The notes: a model not told the origin generated them from the sequence alone. Shown: positions 34,997 to 44,551, counted from the first letter of the stretch. The stretch is 64,000 nt of DNA from Prosthecodimorpha hirschii (GCF_001305515.1 NZ_LJYW01000001.1:5096001-5160000), one strand, 5' to 3'. Numbers and translations are program-made.

Positions 34997-35940
34997 ATGT
35001 TTCGTCGCACGTTCCCTGCCGCCGCCGCCGCGCTTCTCTCGTTGCCGTTCGCCGCGCCCTCGGCCCGCGCCGAGGACTAGGTGATCCGCATCGGCTTCAA
35101 GAAATACGGCACGCTGATCCTCCTGAAGGCCAAGGGCTCGCTGGAGGAAAAGCTGAAGCCGCTCGGCTATACGGTGACCTGGTCGGAATTCCCGGCCGGC
35201 CCGCAATAGCTCGAAGCGCTCAATGCCGGCGCCATCGACTTCGGCTCGACCGGCGAGGCCGCGCCGACTTCGCGCCGGCCGCCGGCGCCAAGCTGCAATA
35301 TGTTGCCCGTGAGCCGCCGGCCCCGAAGGGCGAGGCGATCCTTGTGCCGAAGGACAGCCAACGGAAGTCGGTCAGCGATCTCAAGGGCAAGAAGGTCGCG
35401 CTCAACAAGGGCTCGAACGTGCACTACCTGCTCGTCCGCGCCCTGGAGAAGGCCGGCGTCGCCTACGAGGATGTCGAGAAGGTGTTCCTCGCACCGGCGG
35501 ACGCGCGTGCGGCCTTCGAGCGCGGTGCCATCGACGCCTGGGCGATCTGGGATCCGTTCCAGGCCGCGGCCGAGGTGGCTATCCAGGCCAAGACCTTGAC
35601 CGACGGCGAAGGCCTGGTCCCGAATCACCAAGTCTATCTGACGGCGCAGCCCATCTCGGCCGCCCATCCGAAGGCGGTCGACACGGTCATCGGCGCCCTC
35701 GCCGAGATCGACCAGTGGATCGCCGCCAACCCGCAGGCCGCCGCCGACCAGCTCGGCCCCTCGATCGGCATACCGGCTCCCAGCATCAAGGTCGCCGTGA
35801 AGCGCCAGACCTACGGCATCAAGCCGCTCTCCGAGGAGGTCGTGGCTGAGCAGCAGAAGATCGCCGACGCTTTCTTCAAGCTCGGCCCGCTGCTGAAGCC
35901 GGTCGTGATCGCCGATATCGTCCGCAAGCCCAGCATCTGA
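34997..35940 (+). pseudogene. decayed aliphatic-sulfonate binding protein (ssuA-like)
   Basis: The reading begins with a signal peptide (MFRRTFPAAAAALLSLPFAAPSARAED), then meets TAG at 35078. It resumes as VIRIGFKKYGTLILLKAKGSLEEKL, meets a second in-frame TAG at 35207, and then loses one base near 35255-35285. The rest continues in the shifted frame: PAPKGEAILVPKDS, SDLKGKKVALNKGSNVHYLLV, ERGAIDAWAIWDPFQAAAE, ending at 35940. All SsuA landmarks are present, so decay is recent. Both stops are one transition or transversion from glutamine or lysine codons. It follows metQ by 37 bases without its own permease. Confidence 0.88.
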
Positions 35941-36677
35941 AGCCCGACAGTCTATCCCAGATCTCAGGGCTCCGAAGCGCAAGATTCTGGAAATAAATTA
36001 TAATAATAAAATAGCATCTTGAATTCACCATGCATTCAAAAATGACTGAGTTGGAGCGTTTATTAGGATATACAGATAGTCTTTAACACTTCAGGGAGTG
36101 CGTTACAAATATCAGTTTGGCCCGAAATAGACTCTTGGTCGATCTGATGCTACACAGGTATCGAAATCTTCAAACAATGGCGGTTGCGAGCCCCGGCAAC
36201 CAAATACGTTCCACGCCCCGTGCATACATGCACGGGGCGTTTTGCGTTGTCCGGGCGGTCGCGGCCGAAAGCGCCGGGATCGTCGCGAGTGCGCCCGTCG
36301 GAATGGCGCTCAAGCCGCCCTCGGGCTTCGGGCTCAACGTGACCTCGTCGGCTGTCGTTCGATCTTGCCCCCAATCTGCCCGCGCTCATCACCGGAATCT
36401 GTTCTGCTGCTGGTCCTCCGGGGCCGGGCTGCGAACGTTTTCGGGGTTCGGCCGCCCGGATCGGTGTGCGGGCGGTCGTCGGCGTTGCGCCGGTGCGGGG
36501 CTGGATCATCGAGGCGTCGGCGATCTGGGCCGGCAGGGCCGGGGAGGCTTGGTCGCGCGGGAAGCCGTCGGGTTTGGCGAAGAGATCCTTGATCGCGGCG
36601 GCGGGCGGCGATCGACGGTTCCAAGCGTCGGCCGAAGGGGCGGAGTGGGTGGGGCGGTCATGCGGCTTGCTTTGGAC
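35941..36677. other. long non-coding stretch
   Basis: The first 170 bases are AT-rich and may hold a promoter. From about 36,240 the sequence returns to high GC; no frame reads like a protein, and it may be a heavily decayed gene. I see one clear hairpin (listed separately) and nothing else that I can support. Confidence 0.5.
36213..36243 (+). terminator. hairpin with short T-run in the long gap
   Basis: ACGCCCCGTGCA pairs with TGCACGGGGCGT around a four-base loop and is followed by TTTT (counting the last stem base). It resembles a rho-independent terminator on the plus strand, but the nearest gene upstream is the ssuA pseudogene 270 bases away. It may terminate a small RNA that I cannot define. 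Confidence 0.6.
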
Positions 36678-37688
36678 CTATGGTCCGGGCTGCAGGGCGA
36701 CCACGACCTTGCCTTTGGCGCGGCCGGAGTCGAGATAGGCGAGGGCTTCGTTGGTCTCTTCGAACGGAAAGATGCGGTCCGTCACCGGGCGGATGGCATG
36801 GGCGGCGATCAGGGATGCGATCTTTGTCAGCTGGCGGCCGTCGGCGCGCATGAACAGGAATTCATAGCGGACCCCGCGCGCCCGGGCCTTGCGGCGGATG
36901 CCGAGGCTGAGGAGCCGCAGCACCTGCTGCATCGCCCAGTTCAGGCCGTGGGCCTTGCCGAACGCGGCGGTCGGCGGACCGGCGAGCGAGATCAGAAGCC
37001 CGCCGGGCCGCAGCACCTTCAGGGACCGGGACAGCGTGTCGCCGTCCTGTCCGCAGACGACCAGATCATAGTCCGACAGGACCGTCTCGAACCGCTGCGT
37101 GCGATAGTCGACGACCCTGTCGGCGCCCAATCGGCGCGCCATGTCGGCATGGGCGCCGCCGACCGTGGTGGCGACCGTGGCGCCGAGATGCCTGGCCAGC
37201 TGGATCGCGACGCTGCCGAAGCCCCCCGAACCGGCATGGATCAGCACCTTCTGCCCGGGCTGCAGATCGGCGCGCTCGACCAGGGCCTGCCACGCCGTCA
37301 GGCCGACGAGGGGCAGCCCGGCGGCCTCGGTCATGGCGAGGCCGGACGGCATGAGGGCGAGATCGTCTTCGTCCACCGCGAGACGCTCGGCGAGGGTGCC
37401 GATGCGGCCATCCCTCGGCCGCCCGAAGACGGCATCGCCCGGGCGGAACCGCGAAACGTCGGCGCCGACCGCCTCTACCACGCCGGCCAGATCGTGGCCG
37501 AGGATCAGGGGCGGCCGGTAGGGCAGGATCGGCTTGAACGCGCCGTCGCGAATCTTGCTGTCCAACGGGTTCAGTCCGGCCGCGTGAATGCGCACCAGCA
37601 CGTCGCGCGGACCGGGATGCGGATCGGGGTGGTCCGCGAGGCGCAGTCCGGCCCCGCGTCCATAGGCGTCCAGGATGAAGGCTTTCAC
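36678..37688 (-). CDS. NAD(P)-dependent zinc-free alcohol dehydrogenase / quinone oxidoreductase (MDR)
   Basis: A 336-residue medium-chain dehydrogenase/reductase of the quinone-oxidoreductase group. N-terminal GroES-like part: VLVRIHAAGLNPLDSKIRDG and LILGHDLAGVVEAVG. Cofactor part: LIHAGSGGFGSVAIQLARHLGATVATT, with the NADPH-type AGxGGVG variant. No structural zinc cysteines occur. The start is GTG at 37688 with GGAG ten bases upstream. It reduces alkenals or quinones in known members. A palindromic repeat lies just upstream, separating it from the SDR gene. Confidence 0.87.
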   Translation of the reverse strand: MKAFILDAYGRGAGLRLADHPDPHPGPRDVLVRIHAAGLNPLDSKIRDGAFKPILPYRPPLILGHDLAGVVEAVGADVSRFRPGDAVFGRPRDGRIGTLAERLAVDEDDLALMPSGLAMTEAAGLPLVGLTAWQALVERADLQPGQKVLIHAGSGGFGSVAIQLARHLGATVATTVGGAHADMARRLGADRVVDYRTQRFETVLSDYDLVVCGQDGDTLSRSLKVLRPGGLLISLAGPPTAAFGKAHGLNWAMQQVLRLLSLGIRRKARARGVRYEFLFMRADGRQLTKIASLIAAHAIRPVTDRIFPFEETNEALAYLDSGRAKGKVVVALQPGP

Positions 37689-37700
37689 GGCTGGTTTCTC

Positions 37701-37816
37701 CAGAGCCTGTCCGGGTCCGATCGAAACGGCAGGACCGAAGCGGACCGGCTCAAGCCATTGACGCTGAGCCATTTCCTGATCGACTGGATGGCTCCATCCG
37801 ATCGGGAAATGCTCTC
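37701..37816 (-). repeat. palindromic repeat, copy C
   Basis: The reverse complement begins GAGCATTTCCCGATCGGATGG and ends GACAGGCTCTG, aligning with copy A (10615-10730) throughout. Its left half is a hairpin, GAGCATTTCC with GGAAATGGCTC. It occupies almost the whole gap between the SDR and MDR genes and may act as a terminator or attenuator between them. Confidence 0.75.
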
Positions 37817-37824
37817 GGCAGGGA

Positions 37825-38601
37825 TCAGCCGCGATAGCGGGCGGCGGGCTCGGTGTTGCCGAAGGACGGCAGCATGGCCTGGCGGGCAGCTTGATAGGCA
37901 TCCCAGAGGGCGGCATCGGTCAGCGCCGGGATGGTGATCGGCTCGCGCGCGTCGAAGCCGGCCAGGGCGGCATCGACCAGATCGTTCACATCCATCATCG
38001 GCGGCAGGGTGGCGGGATCGGCGCCGGCCCGCTCCCAGATTTCCGTCCGGGTGGCGGCGGGCAGCACGGCCTGCACATAGACGCCCTTCGGCCCGAGCTC
38101 GAAGGCGAGGCCCTGGGACAGGAAGATCGCGAAGGCCTTGGTCGACCCGTAGATCGTCGCGGCGAATTCCGGAATGAGCCCGACGACCGAGGCGATGTTG
38201 ATGATCGACCCCCGCCCTTCGGCCGCGAAGCGGGCGCCGGCGGCTTGGGCCAGCAAGGCCAGGCTGGTGGTGTTCAGCGCGATCAGGCGGGCAATGGCGG
38301 CGCCGGTCTGGTCGGCGATGCCGCCGCTCAAGGCCGCGCCGGCATTGTTCACCAGGATGCCGATCCCGCTGTCGTCGCGGAGACGGGCGGCGACCCTGGC
38401 GACATCCGCCTCATGGGTCAGGTCGGCCGGCAGGATGTCGATCGCCACGCCGGTCTCCGCCCGCAGTCTGGCGGCCAGCACCTCCATGCGGGCGCCATCG
38501 CGGGCGACGAGCACCAGGTCGTGTCCGCGGCGGGCAAAACGGTCGGCATAGGTGGCGCCGATGCCGGACGAGGCGCCGGTGATCAGGACTTTGGGGGACA
38601 T
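37825..38601 (-). CDS. short-chain dehydrogenase/reductase (SDR)
   Basis: A 258-residue classical SDR: TGASSGIG cofactor loop at residues 8-15, NNAG, catalytic serine in NIASVVG and the YGSTK tyrosine-lysine pair. The arginine after the first loop (VARDGAR) suggests NADP. The ATG at 38601 follows a CCCCCTCGGAGAACAAG leader with GGAG. It is divergent from a TetR regulator gene, and two palindromes between them probably control both. It is a likely target of that regulator. Confidence 0.9.
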   Translation of the reverse strand: MSPKVLITGASSGIGATYADRFARRGHDLVLVARDGARMEVLAARLRAETGVAIDILPADLTHEADVARVAARLRDDSGIGILVNNAGAALSGGIADQTGAAIARLIALNTTSLALLAQAAGARFAAEGRGSIINIASVVGLIPEFAATIYGSTKAFAIFLSQGLAFELGPKGVYVQAVLPAATRTEIWERAGADPATLPPMMDVNDLVDAALAGFDAREPITIPALTDAALWDAYQAARQAMLPSFGNTEPAARYRG

Positions 38602-38635
38602 GATCTTGTTCTCCGAGGGGGTCCGGGATATATTC

Positions 38636-38681
38636 ATGATGGACATCATCATTGCTGGGCAAATATGATGGCCATCATCAT
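38636..38681. promoter_or_regulatory. paired TetR-type operators
   Basis: ATGATGGACATCATCAT (38636-38652) and ATGATGGCCATCATCAT (38665-38681) differ at a single base and lie 29 bases apart, roughly three helical turns. The core ATGATGGCCATCAT is a perfect palindrome. They sit between the SDR and tetR start codons, the classic place for autoregulation. The TetR-family protein encoded at 38715 is the obvious ligand, by inference. Confidence 0.75.
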
Positions 38682-38714
38682 TATGTCAAGCCCCCCAGGG
38701 CACGAGGTGCGTCC

Positions 38715-39263
38715 ATGAAAGTCTCGCGCGAGCAAATGGCCGAAAACCGCAGCCGCATCCTGACCGAGGCGGCACGGCTGTTCCGCGACAAGGGGTTCGA
38801 GGCGGTGTCGGTGGCCGAGGTGATGAAGGCGGCCGGACTGACCCATGGCGGCTTCTATGGCCATTTCGCCTCGAAGGATGATCTGATCGCGCAGACGGTC
38901 GCCCATGCCCTGACGCGGCAGGACGTCGGGGGCGGCGCCGAGGCCTTCCTGGCGGCCTATCTGTCGCCCGCCCACCGCGACGCTCCGGCGACGGGCTGCC
39001 CGACCGCCGCCTTCGCCTCCGACGCGCGCCGCCAGACGCCCGAGGCCCGCGCCGCCATGGCTGCCGGGACTGCGGCGCAGATCGCCCGGCTCGCGGCAGC
39101 GCTGGAAAGTCAGGGTGTGGGCGACGCGCGGGGGGCCGCCATCGGCTGCTGGTCTGCGGCGGTCGGCGCGCTGATCCTGGCGCGCGCGGTCGGGGACGAG
39201 GCGCTGTCGGACGAAATTCTCGACCGGACCAGGGGCTGGATTGCGGCGTCCCTGAAGGGCTGA
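38715..39263 (+). CDS. TetR family transcriptional regulator
   Basis: A 182-residue repressor. The helix-turn-helix spans about residues 10-50 (RILTEAARLFRDKGFEAVSVAEVMKAAGLTHGGFYGHFASKDDLI). The ligand domain contains TGCPTAAFASDARRQTPEARAA, a segment common in the branch that controls SDR and oxidoreductase genes. The start at 38715 gives the standard N-terminus. Paired operators lie just upstream. The inducing molecule is unknown. Confidence 0.92.
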   Translation: MKVSREQMAENRSRILTEAARLFRDKGFEAVSVAEVMKAAGLTHGGFYGHFASKDDLIAQTVAHALTRQDVGGGAEAFLAAYLSPAHRDAPATGCPTAAFASDARRQTPEARAAMAAGTAAQIARLAAALESQGVGDARGAAIGCWSAAVGALILARAVGDEALSDEILDRTRGWIAASLKG

Positions 39264-39372
39264 CGCCGGATCGCCGCGCGGTTCGATCGCGCCGGAGGGG
39301 GCCCCACGGGGTGCCCGTCCGGCGCGGGAATCCGGACCGCGAACGCTTAGAGCCCTCGGCGGCGCGCGATAA

Positions 39373-39411
39373 GATGTATATACATCGTGGCCGACATGAT
39401 GCATATGCATC
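39373..39411. promoter_or_regulatory. two perfect palindromes upstream of marR
   Basis: GATGTATATACATC (39373-39386) and GATGCATATGCATC (39398-39411) are both perfect 14-base palindromes, 25 bases centre to centre and sharing the outer bases GATG...CATC. They lie 38-76 bases before the marR start codon. MarR proteins bind such sites as dimers, so autoregulation is likely by inference. Confidence 0.75.
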
Positions 39412-39448
39412 TCTGACGTTCCTCTCTCCTCCGGCAACAGGTCGCTCC

Positions 39449-39907
39449 ATGCCTCCCGACACGGACAGCCCCCGCATCCTCTGTGGGTGCACCAATCTCA
39501 AGATCGCCGCGCGTGCGACGGGCAGGCTCTATGACCGCGCCCTGGCGCCGTTCGATCTCAACACCATGCAGTATGCGATCCTCGCCAATGTCGCGCGGGC
39601 GGGGCGGATCCCCACGATGGCCCTGTCCGACCGGCTGTCGATCGAGCGGACCGCCCTCTACCGCGCGCTCGCCGTGCTCGAGCGGCGGCGCTTGATCCGC
39701 ACCGAGGCCGGCCGGGGGCGCGAGCAGATCCTGTCCCTGACCGAGGCCGGCGAGGCGCTGCGCATCCGCGCGAAGGCGGCCTGGGCCGTGACGCAGGATG
39801 CCTTCGTCGGGGCCTTCGGCGAGGATTGGCCGACATTCCTGCGCATGCTGGACCGGGCCCGCGCCATCTCCGACGGCATGTCCGACACCGGGGAGGCCGT
39901 GCCATGA
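39449..39907 (+). CDS. MarR family transcriptional regulator
   Basis: A 152-residue winged-helix regulator: ARATGRLYDRALAPFDLNTMQYAILANVARAG, then the recognition region MALSDRLSIERTALYRALAVLERRRLIRTEAGRGREQILSLTEAG with the wing residues. Two cysteines near the N-terminus (LCGCTNLK) could sense oxidants, as in some family members. The ATG at 39449 is the likely start. It overlaps the MFS gene by ATGA, so the regulator and transporter are one unit, typical for an efflux or uptake pair. Confidence 0.9.
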   Translation: MPPDTDSPRILCGCTNLKIAARATGRLYDRALAPFDLNTMQYAILANVARAGRIPTMALSDRLSIERTALYRALAVLERRRLIRTEAGRGREQILSLTEAGEALRIRAKAAWAVTQDAFVGAFGEDWPTFLRMLDRARAISDGMSDTGEAVP

Positions 39908-41223
39908 GCGCGCTTTCGCTGTCGCGGCCGCTGGCCGCCCGCCTGGCCCGGCGGAACATTCACTATGCGTGGGTCGTCGCGGCCGTGACCTTCCTGACCA
40001 TGCTGGTCACCGCCGGGGCGGTCGGCATCCCGGGCGTGCTGATCGCCCCGCTGGAGGCGGAATTCGGCTGGACCAACGGCCAGATTTCCGCAGCCTTCGC
40101 GATCCGCCTGGTTCTGTTCGGACTGATGGGTCCCTTCGCCGCGGCGCTGATGAACCGCTTCGGCCTGCGGCCGGTCATCCTGGCTTCGCAGCTGCTGATC
40201 GCGACGGGGATCTTCGGGGCGATGGCGATGACCCAGCTGTGGCAGCTGACCCTGCTCCTCGGCGTCGTCGTCGGCATCGGCACCGGGCTGACCGCCATGG
40301 TGCTCGGAGCGACCGTGGTCTCGCGCTGGTTTGCGGCCCGGCGCGGGCTGGTCATCGGCCTTCTGACCGCCAGCACGGCGACGGGCCAGCTGGTGTTCCT
40401 GCCCGTGCTGGCGGCCTTGACCGAAGCCGTCGGCTGGCGGTCTGCGCTCGCCTTGTCGCTGGTCACGCTGATGCTGACGGCCGCGCTGGTCATGGCGCTG
40501 ATGCGCAACCGGCCGTCCGACCTGGGGCTGCCGCCGTTCGGCAGCGCCACGCCGGTGCCCGAGCCGCCGCGGCAAAGCCTTGGCGCCATGCTGATCTCGC
40601 CGCTGACCACGCTGCGCGACGCGGTGCGCGTGCCGATGTTCTGGCTGCTGTTCGGAACCTTCTTCGTCTGCGGCGCATCGACCAACGGTCTCGTTCAGAC
40701 GCATTTCATCGCATTGTGCGGCGACTACGGCATGGCGGCGGTGACGGCGGCCGGCATGCTGGCGGTGATCGGGGTGTTCGACTTCTTCGGCACCGTCGGC
40801 TCCGGCTGGCTGTCGGACCGCTATGACAGTCGCTGGCTCCTGTTCTGGTACTACAGCCTGCGCGGCCTCTCGCTGGTCTGGCTGCCGTTCAGCGACTTCA
40901 GCTTCTATGCGCTCTCGATCTTCGCCGTCTTCTACGGCCTGGACTGGGTGGCCACCGTGCCGCCGACCGTCAAGCTGACGGCCGAGCATTTCGGCGAACG
41001 CTCGAACATCGTCTTCGGCTGGGTCTTCACCGGCCACCAGCTCGGCGCGGCCTCAGCCGCCTGGTCCGCCGGGGCGACCCGCACCGCCTACGAAACCTAT
41101 CTGCCGGCCTTCCTGACCGCCGGCCTGCTCTGCCTCGCGGCGGCCCTGGTCATCGCCCTCTTCATCGGGTCGTCCGGATTGCGCCGACGAGCGACGCCGG
41201 GCGGCGCGCGGGCAGCCGCCTGA
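39904..41223 (+). CDS. MFS transporter, monocarboxylate/oxalate-type
   Basis: A 439-residue 12-helix transporter: YAWVVAAVTFLTMLVTAGAVGIPGVLIAPLEAEFGW at the start, LMNRFGLRPVILASQ in loop 2-3, and GSGWLSDRYDSRWLLFWYY in loop 8-9. This wording is typical of the monocarboxylate-porter/OxlT-like branch. The start overlaps marR by ATGA. Substrate is unknown; the regulator probably responds to it. It is the last gene before the CRISPR array, 30 bases from the first degenerate repeat. Confidence 0.88.
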   Translation: MSALSLSRPLAARLARRNIHYAWVVAAVTFLTMLVTAGAVGIPGVLIAPLEAEFGWTNGQISAAFAIRLVLFGLMGPFAAALMNRFGLRPVILASQLLIATGIFGAMAMTQLWQLTLLLGVVVGIGTGLTAMVLGATVVSRWFAARRGLVIGLLTASTATGQLVFLPVLAALTEAVGWRSALALSLVTLMLTAALVMALMRNRPSDLGLPPFGSATPVPEPPRQSLGAMLISPLTTLRDAVRVPMFWLLFGTFFVCGASTNGLVQTHFIALCGDYGMAAVTAAGMLAVIGVFDFFGTVGSGWLSDRYDSRWLLFWYYSLRGLSLVWLPFSDFSFYALSIFAVFYGLDWVATVPPTVKLTAEHFGERSNIVFGWVFTGHQLGAASAAWSAGATRTAYETYLPAFLTAGLLCLAAALVIALFIGSSGLRRRATPGGARAAA

Positions 41224-41253
41224 ACCGGAGCGTGACGGGGCTAACGGCACGGT

Positions 41254-44200
41254 GTCGCAATGAGGCCCGGGCTGTTGGGCTGGGAGTCGTTCCGGCTCTA
41301 TCTCGCGCTCGCCGAGAACATGCGATTCAAGCTTCAATGAGGCCCGGGCTGTTGGCCCGGGAGTCGTCCGGCTGCCTGGCTGAGCCAGCTGCAGAACTAC
41401 CGCGCTTCAATGAGGCCCGGGCTGTTGGCCCGGGGGTCGAGCGCAGGCATGTCGAAGCCGAGCACGGCGTCACCATGCTTCAATGAGGCCCGGGCTGTTG
41501 GCCCGGGAGTCGTCCTGATCTCGACATCGTCGCGGTGTTCGGCGACAAGCGGCTTCAATGAGGCCCGGGCTGTTGGCCCGGGAGTCGTATGACGGTCACC
41601 TACTCTGGCCTCCCGACAATGACGCTTCAATGAGGCCCGGGCTGTTGGCCCGGGAGTCGTCCAGGAGGCATTGGGGTCGTTCGACGAACTGAAGACGCTT
41701 CAATGAGGCCCGGGCTGTTGGCCCGGGAGTCGTCCGCTGCGACGGTCACCCGCGCGGCGACGTTCTACGAGCTTCAATGAGGCCCGGGCTGTTGGCCCGG
41801 GAGTCGTTCACTCCGCGCCCCGAACCCCGGAGCTACCCATGCTCGGCTTCAATGAGGCCCGGGCTGTTGGCCCGGGAGTCGTCCTTGTCGTGCGCGCGGC
41901 CCGGATTATGGCTTTTCGGGCTTCAATGAGGCCCGGGCTGTTGGCCCGGGAGTCGTTTAGCGATCTGCATTTTTTGCCACCTCTGCAGCAAGGAGCTTCA
42001 ATGAGGCCCGGGCTGTTGGCCCGGGAGTCGTCCAGTCGGCATCGACGGTGACATCGCCGACATAGACGCTTCAATGAGGCCCGGGCTGTTGGCCCGGGAG
42101 TCGTGTCGGTGGTGCGAAAGATGGTGCGGCCGCCGATGACGCGCTTCAATGAGGCCCGGGCTGTTGGCCCGGGAGTCGTCTCGACATCGCAAGCTGTGTT
42201 GGCGGCACCTATGCCGAGCTTCAATGAGGCCCGGGCTGTTGGCCCGGGAGTCGTCTGAGTTGGAAACCGGTAGGATATTCTTGTTGGGGATCGGAGCTTC
42301 AATGAGGCCCGGGCTGTTGGCCCGGGAGTCGTGCGCACGAGGCTTGCGATCAGGCGGCCTGCTGGCCGGGCAGGCTTCAATGAGGCCCGGGCTGTTGGCC
42401 CGGGAGTCGTCCGTGCAGTGAGGCCGCTATGGAAGGGTTCAATCTAGCCGCTTCAATGAGGCCCGGGCTGTTGGCCCGGGGAGTCGTATGCCCGAGAAGG
42501 TGCACAATCTCGGATCCGACGTGCGCTTCAATGAGGCCCGGGCTGTTGGCCCGGGAGTCGTGACCGCCAACCCGGAGGACCCCGCCCATGACTGACCAGC
42601 TTCAATGAGGCCCGGGCTGTTGGCCCGGGAGTCGTCACGCCGAGAAGGCCGAGTCCGAGCGGGATGCGGCGGCTTCAATGAGGCCCGGGCTGTTGGCCCG
42701 GGAGTCGTAAGCACGAGCGCGCCGTCATGAAGGGGTTAATGGCGGGCTTCAATGAGGCCCGGGCTGTTGGCCCGGGAGTCGTCCGGGGCGGGCTCTCGGT
42801 CGACCGCAAAGCGGCTCCTGCTTCAATGAGGCCCGGGCTGTTGGCCCGGGAGTCGTGCCTCGGGACCACCTCAAGCGCATCGAGCACCTGAAGCTTCAAT
42901 GAGGCCCGGGAGTCGTTTGACTGCAAAAGTCAAGTCTCATTCCGAATATCAGGCTTCAATGAGGCCCGGGCTGTTGGCCCGGGGGTCGTGTGGTTCCGGG
43001 GACTATGCGGGCGGTATTTCTTGAATGCTTCAATGAGGCCCGGGCTGTTGGCCCGGGGGTCGTGCGCGCCGCGCTACCATTCCGGTGGCATCGCCGGCCT
43101 GCTTCAATGAGGCCCGGGCTGTTGGCCCGGGGGTCGTGAGCAGTGATCTGCAGTATTGGCTCGCAGCTGAAAAGCTTCAATGAGGCCCGGGCTGTTGGCC
43201 CGGGAGTCGTCAAGCGCAAACTCGCCATGATTGCAGTTGCCGCCGATGCTTCAATGAGGCCCGGGCTGTTGGCCCGGGAGTCGTCACGGATTTCCTTGCG
43301 GCGGCGTTTCGGGCGGACGGGCTTCAATGAGGCCCGGGCTGTTGGCCCGGGAGTCGTGTAGGCTTCGACCGCCGGGAGAAACCGGCCACCCATGCTTCAA
43401 TGAGGCCCGGGCTGTTGGCCCGGGAGTCGTAAGCCTTCGAGGCCTTCAAGGCGACCCACGACGAACTGCTTCAATGAGGCCCGGGCTGTTGGCCCGGGAG
43501 TCGTTCTCAGGGGCTCCAGGCAGGGCGCGCAACGCGCCGTTTCAGCTTCAATGAGGCCCGGGCTGTTGGCCCGGGAGTCGTTCGCGCCGGAAGTCATGGC
43601 GCGGCTTCGTGAACTGACGCTTCAATGAGGCCCGGGCTGTTGGCCCGGGAGTCGTCTGGTTCGTCAGCGAGCCGGCGGAATGCAGGTCTTCGACGCTTCA
43701 ATGAGGCCCGGGCTGTTGGCCCGGGAGTCGTGAGCGCGAGCGCTACACAGACCCGTCGTTCTGAGAGTAGCTTCAATGAGGCCCGGGCTGTTGGCCCGGG
43801 AGTCGTATGCCCTGCTTGGCTTCGGCCTGGGCCTGATGTCGGGGCTTCAATGAGGCCCGGGCTGTTGGCCCGGGAGTCGTCGTCGCCGACGCCAAGGTCC
43901 CACGCCGTATGGACCGGCTTCAATGAGGCCCGGGCTGTTGGCCCGGGAGTCGTCGTGCTCGATCAGGCGATCCAGCGCGTCGAGGAGCCGCTTCAATGAG
44001 GCCCGGGCTGTTGGCCCGGGAGTCGTTTCAAGCGGTAGCCCTGCGGCACGGCGTAGAGCAGTTCGCTTCAATGAGGCCCGGGCTGTTGGCCCGGGAGTCG
44101 TACGAAATAGAGCAGCAGCTTTTTCAAACCTGAATAATTCGCTTCAATGAGGCCCGGGCTGTTGGCCCGGGAGTCGTGTCGCATCGGCGACGCTGATCGT

Positions 44201-44551
44201 GCCGGCGCGCAGTGCATGCTTCAATGAGGCCCGGGCTGTTGGCCCGGGAGTCGTACCACGCTCAAGACGGCGAGCCGCGTCCGCCAGTGGATGCTTCAAT
44301 GAGGCCCGGGCTGTTGGCCCGGGAGTCGTAGATCAAGATGGGCACCGTCGGCGACGCCAAGAAGGGCTTCAATGAGGCCCGGGCTGTTGGCCCGGGAGTC
44401 GTGCGGCGATGCAGCCGACCACCAAACCGGCCAAGGCTCCGCTTCAATGAGGCCCGGGCTGTTGGCCCGGGAGTCGTTTTATTTCTTATGGGAGGATTGG
44501 GAGGATTGGGAGGAGCTTCAATGAGGCCCGGGCTGTTGGCCCGGGAGTCGT
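41254..44551 (-). CRISPR. CRISPR array, 45 repeats and 44 spacers, type I-G
   Basis: The 37-base repeat reads GCTTCAATGAGG at its left end, GGGAGTCGT at its right, with a CCCGGGC/GCCCGGG stem in the middle. Spacers are 35-41 bases. On the minus strand the repeat ends CTCATTGAAGC, the usual 5' handle of type I crRNAs, so the array is transcribed toward 41254. The copy at 41254-41290 is degenerate, as expected at the distal end. The copy at 42893-42916 has lost 13 bases by deletion between the two CCCGGG arms. Copies at 42953, 43027 and 43101 share a G in place of A (GGGGGTCGT); the copy at 42450 has one extra G. The leader and cas2 lie to the right. Confidence 0.98.

Noticed and set aside
36190-36210. 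A GGTTGCGAGCCCCGGCAACCA segment resembling the 3' end of a tRNA before a hairpin
   Set aside because: The T-loop does not fit the tRNA consensus and no cloverleaf can be drawn upstream; possibly a chance match or an old attachment-site scrap.
35941-36677. Possible degraded gene in the long gap before the MDR gene
   Set aside because: No frame on either strand gives a recognisable protein segment.
41254-44551. Self-targeting spacers against genes in this window
   Set aside because: No spacer showed an obvious match by eye, but I could not run a search, so this is only a failure to find one.
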